The position numbers and the translations under genes are program-made. 5,842 nt of DNA from an uncultured Pseudomonadota bacterium (lineage in GTDB: Bacteria > Myxococcota_A > UBA796 > CAJQPC01): positions 1 to 5,842 of the forward strand of contig CALGIB010000751.1 of NCBI GenBank assembly GCA_937915955.1, given 5' to 3'. Under the pieces are notes generated by a model. It had not been told where the DNA came from. It made no database searches and saw nothing but the letters and a program-made list of their open reading frames with translations. Below, one piece after another: positions 5,505 to 5,842 of the stretch. Within the stretch, counting starts at the first letter, position 1. The number at the start of each line of letters is the position of its first letter.

Positions 5505-5842
5505 CTATTCGGTCTCCACCCAGGTGATCTGGGCGTAGACCCCACTCTGGCCCTCGATGGGCATGGGGGCCGCCGAGGCCATGAAGCGGCCAGGCGGGTC
5601 GAAGCGCGGACGCGGGAGCAGCGGCCTGAAGCCGGCGACCTCGCGCCGCTTGCCCAGGCCTGCCTCAAGCGCGGCCCCCCCGGCGAGCCCCACCGCGCTG
5701 CCGATGACGGCTCCCTTGGCGATGTCGGGAGGCGCTGGGGAGACCAGCGAGGCGGTCAGGCTGCCCAGGGTCGCGCCCGTCAGCCCGCCGAGCTGCGGCA
5801 CGACGGTCCGGCGAGGCTCCAGACCCAGGCCGTAGACCGCGC
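5505..5842 (-). CDS. Glycine-rich hypothetical protein (partial, N-terminus beyond right edge)
   Basis: The minus-strand frame is open from the right edge to a TAG at 5507-5505, giving at least 112 residues of a C-terminus. An internal GTG at 5801 could be read as a start, but the frame continues beyond it without a stop (AVYGLGLEPRRTV), so the gene is more likely cut by the edge. Two Gly/Ala-rich segments with small residues at every third or fourth position (GGLTGATLGSL, then GAVIGSAVGLAGGAALEAGLG) resemble a glycine-zipper helical hairpin, as found in membrane-inserted or envelope proteins. The tail is Arg/Pro-rich and then polar, ending ITWVETE. I do not recognise the family. It is convergent with the flotillin operon and unlikely to be part of it. 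The glycine-zipper role is inference from pattern only. Confidence 0.7.
   Translation of the reverse strand, partial: AVYGLGLEPRRTVVPQLGGLTGATLGSLTASLVSPAPPDIAKGAVIGSAVGLAGGAALEAGLGKRREVAGFRPLLPRPRFDPPGRFMASAAPMPIEGQSGVYAQITWVETE

Overview
The window is GC-rich, roughly 68-70% by eye, and its coding frames are strongly biased to G or C at the third codon position. It carries several short-signal lipoproteins and compact gene pairs. This looks like a myxobacterium-like (Myxococcota / former Deltaproteobacteria) chromosome, but that placement is an inference from composition and gene style. No RNA gene, mobile element or CRISPR array is visible.

Left part (1-1891): two lipoprotein genes diverge from a 112-base gap. 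The minus-strand gene runs off the left edge. It has a lipobox, a cadherin/Ig-like N-terminal region and a glycogen-binding (CBM48/E-set type) domain, so it may be the N-terminal part of a surface starch- or glycogen-active protein. The plus-strand gene encodes a small cysteine-rich lipoprotein with one thrombospondin-type-3-like calcium loop. Its stop overlaps the start of a DUF423/YgdD-family four-helix membrane protein gene (TGATG).

Centre (1981-5336): the main content is a three-gene membrane-microdomain operon. It consists of a YqiJ/NfeD-like membrane protein with an OB-fold and two tandem flotillins (SPFH proteins) whose genes overlap by one base. The NfeD-like protein carries an extreme Asp/His repeat encoded by a near-perfect 24-bp tandem repeat. 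The two flotillins are ancient paralogs. They are about 59% identical in the second half of the SPFH region but only about 27% identical in the equal-length, gap-free coiled coil. The coiled coils have opposite net charge, which suggests the two proteins build one mixed cage rather than two separate ones. The NfeD-like protein would be the membrane partner.

Right part (5337-5842): a strong inverted repeat sits just after the second flotillin. A possible 43- to 55-residue single-helix membrane protein overlaps that repeat, so the two interpretations compete. A glycine-rich hypothetical protein on the minus strand, cut by the right edge, ends convergently. Of the known systems here, the NfeD-flotillin-flotillin operon with its Asp/His repeat deserves the most attention.
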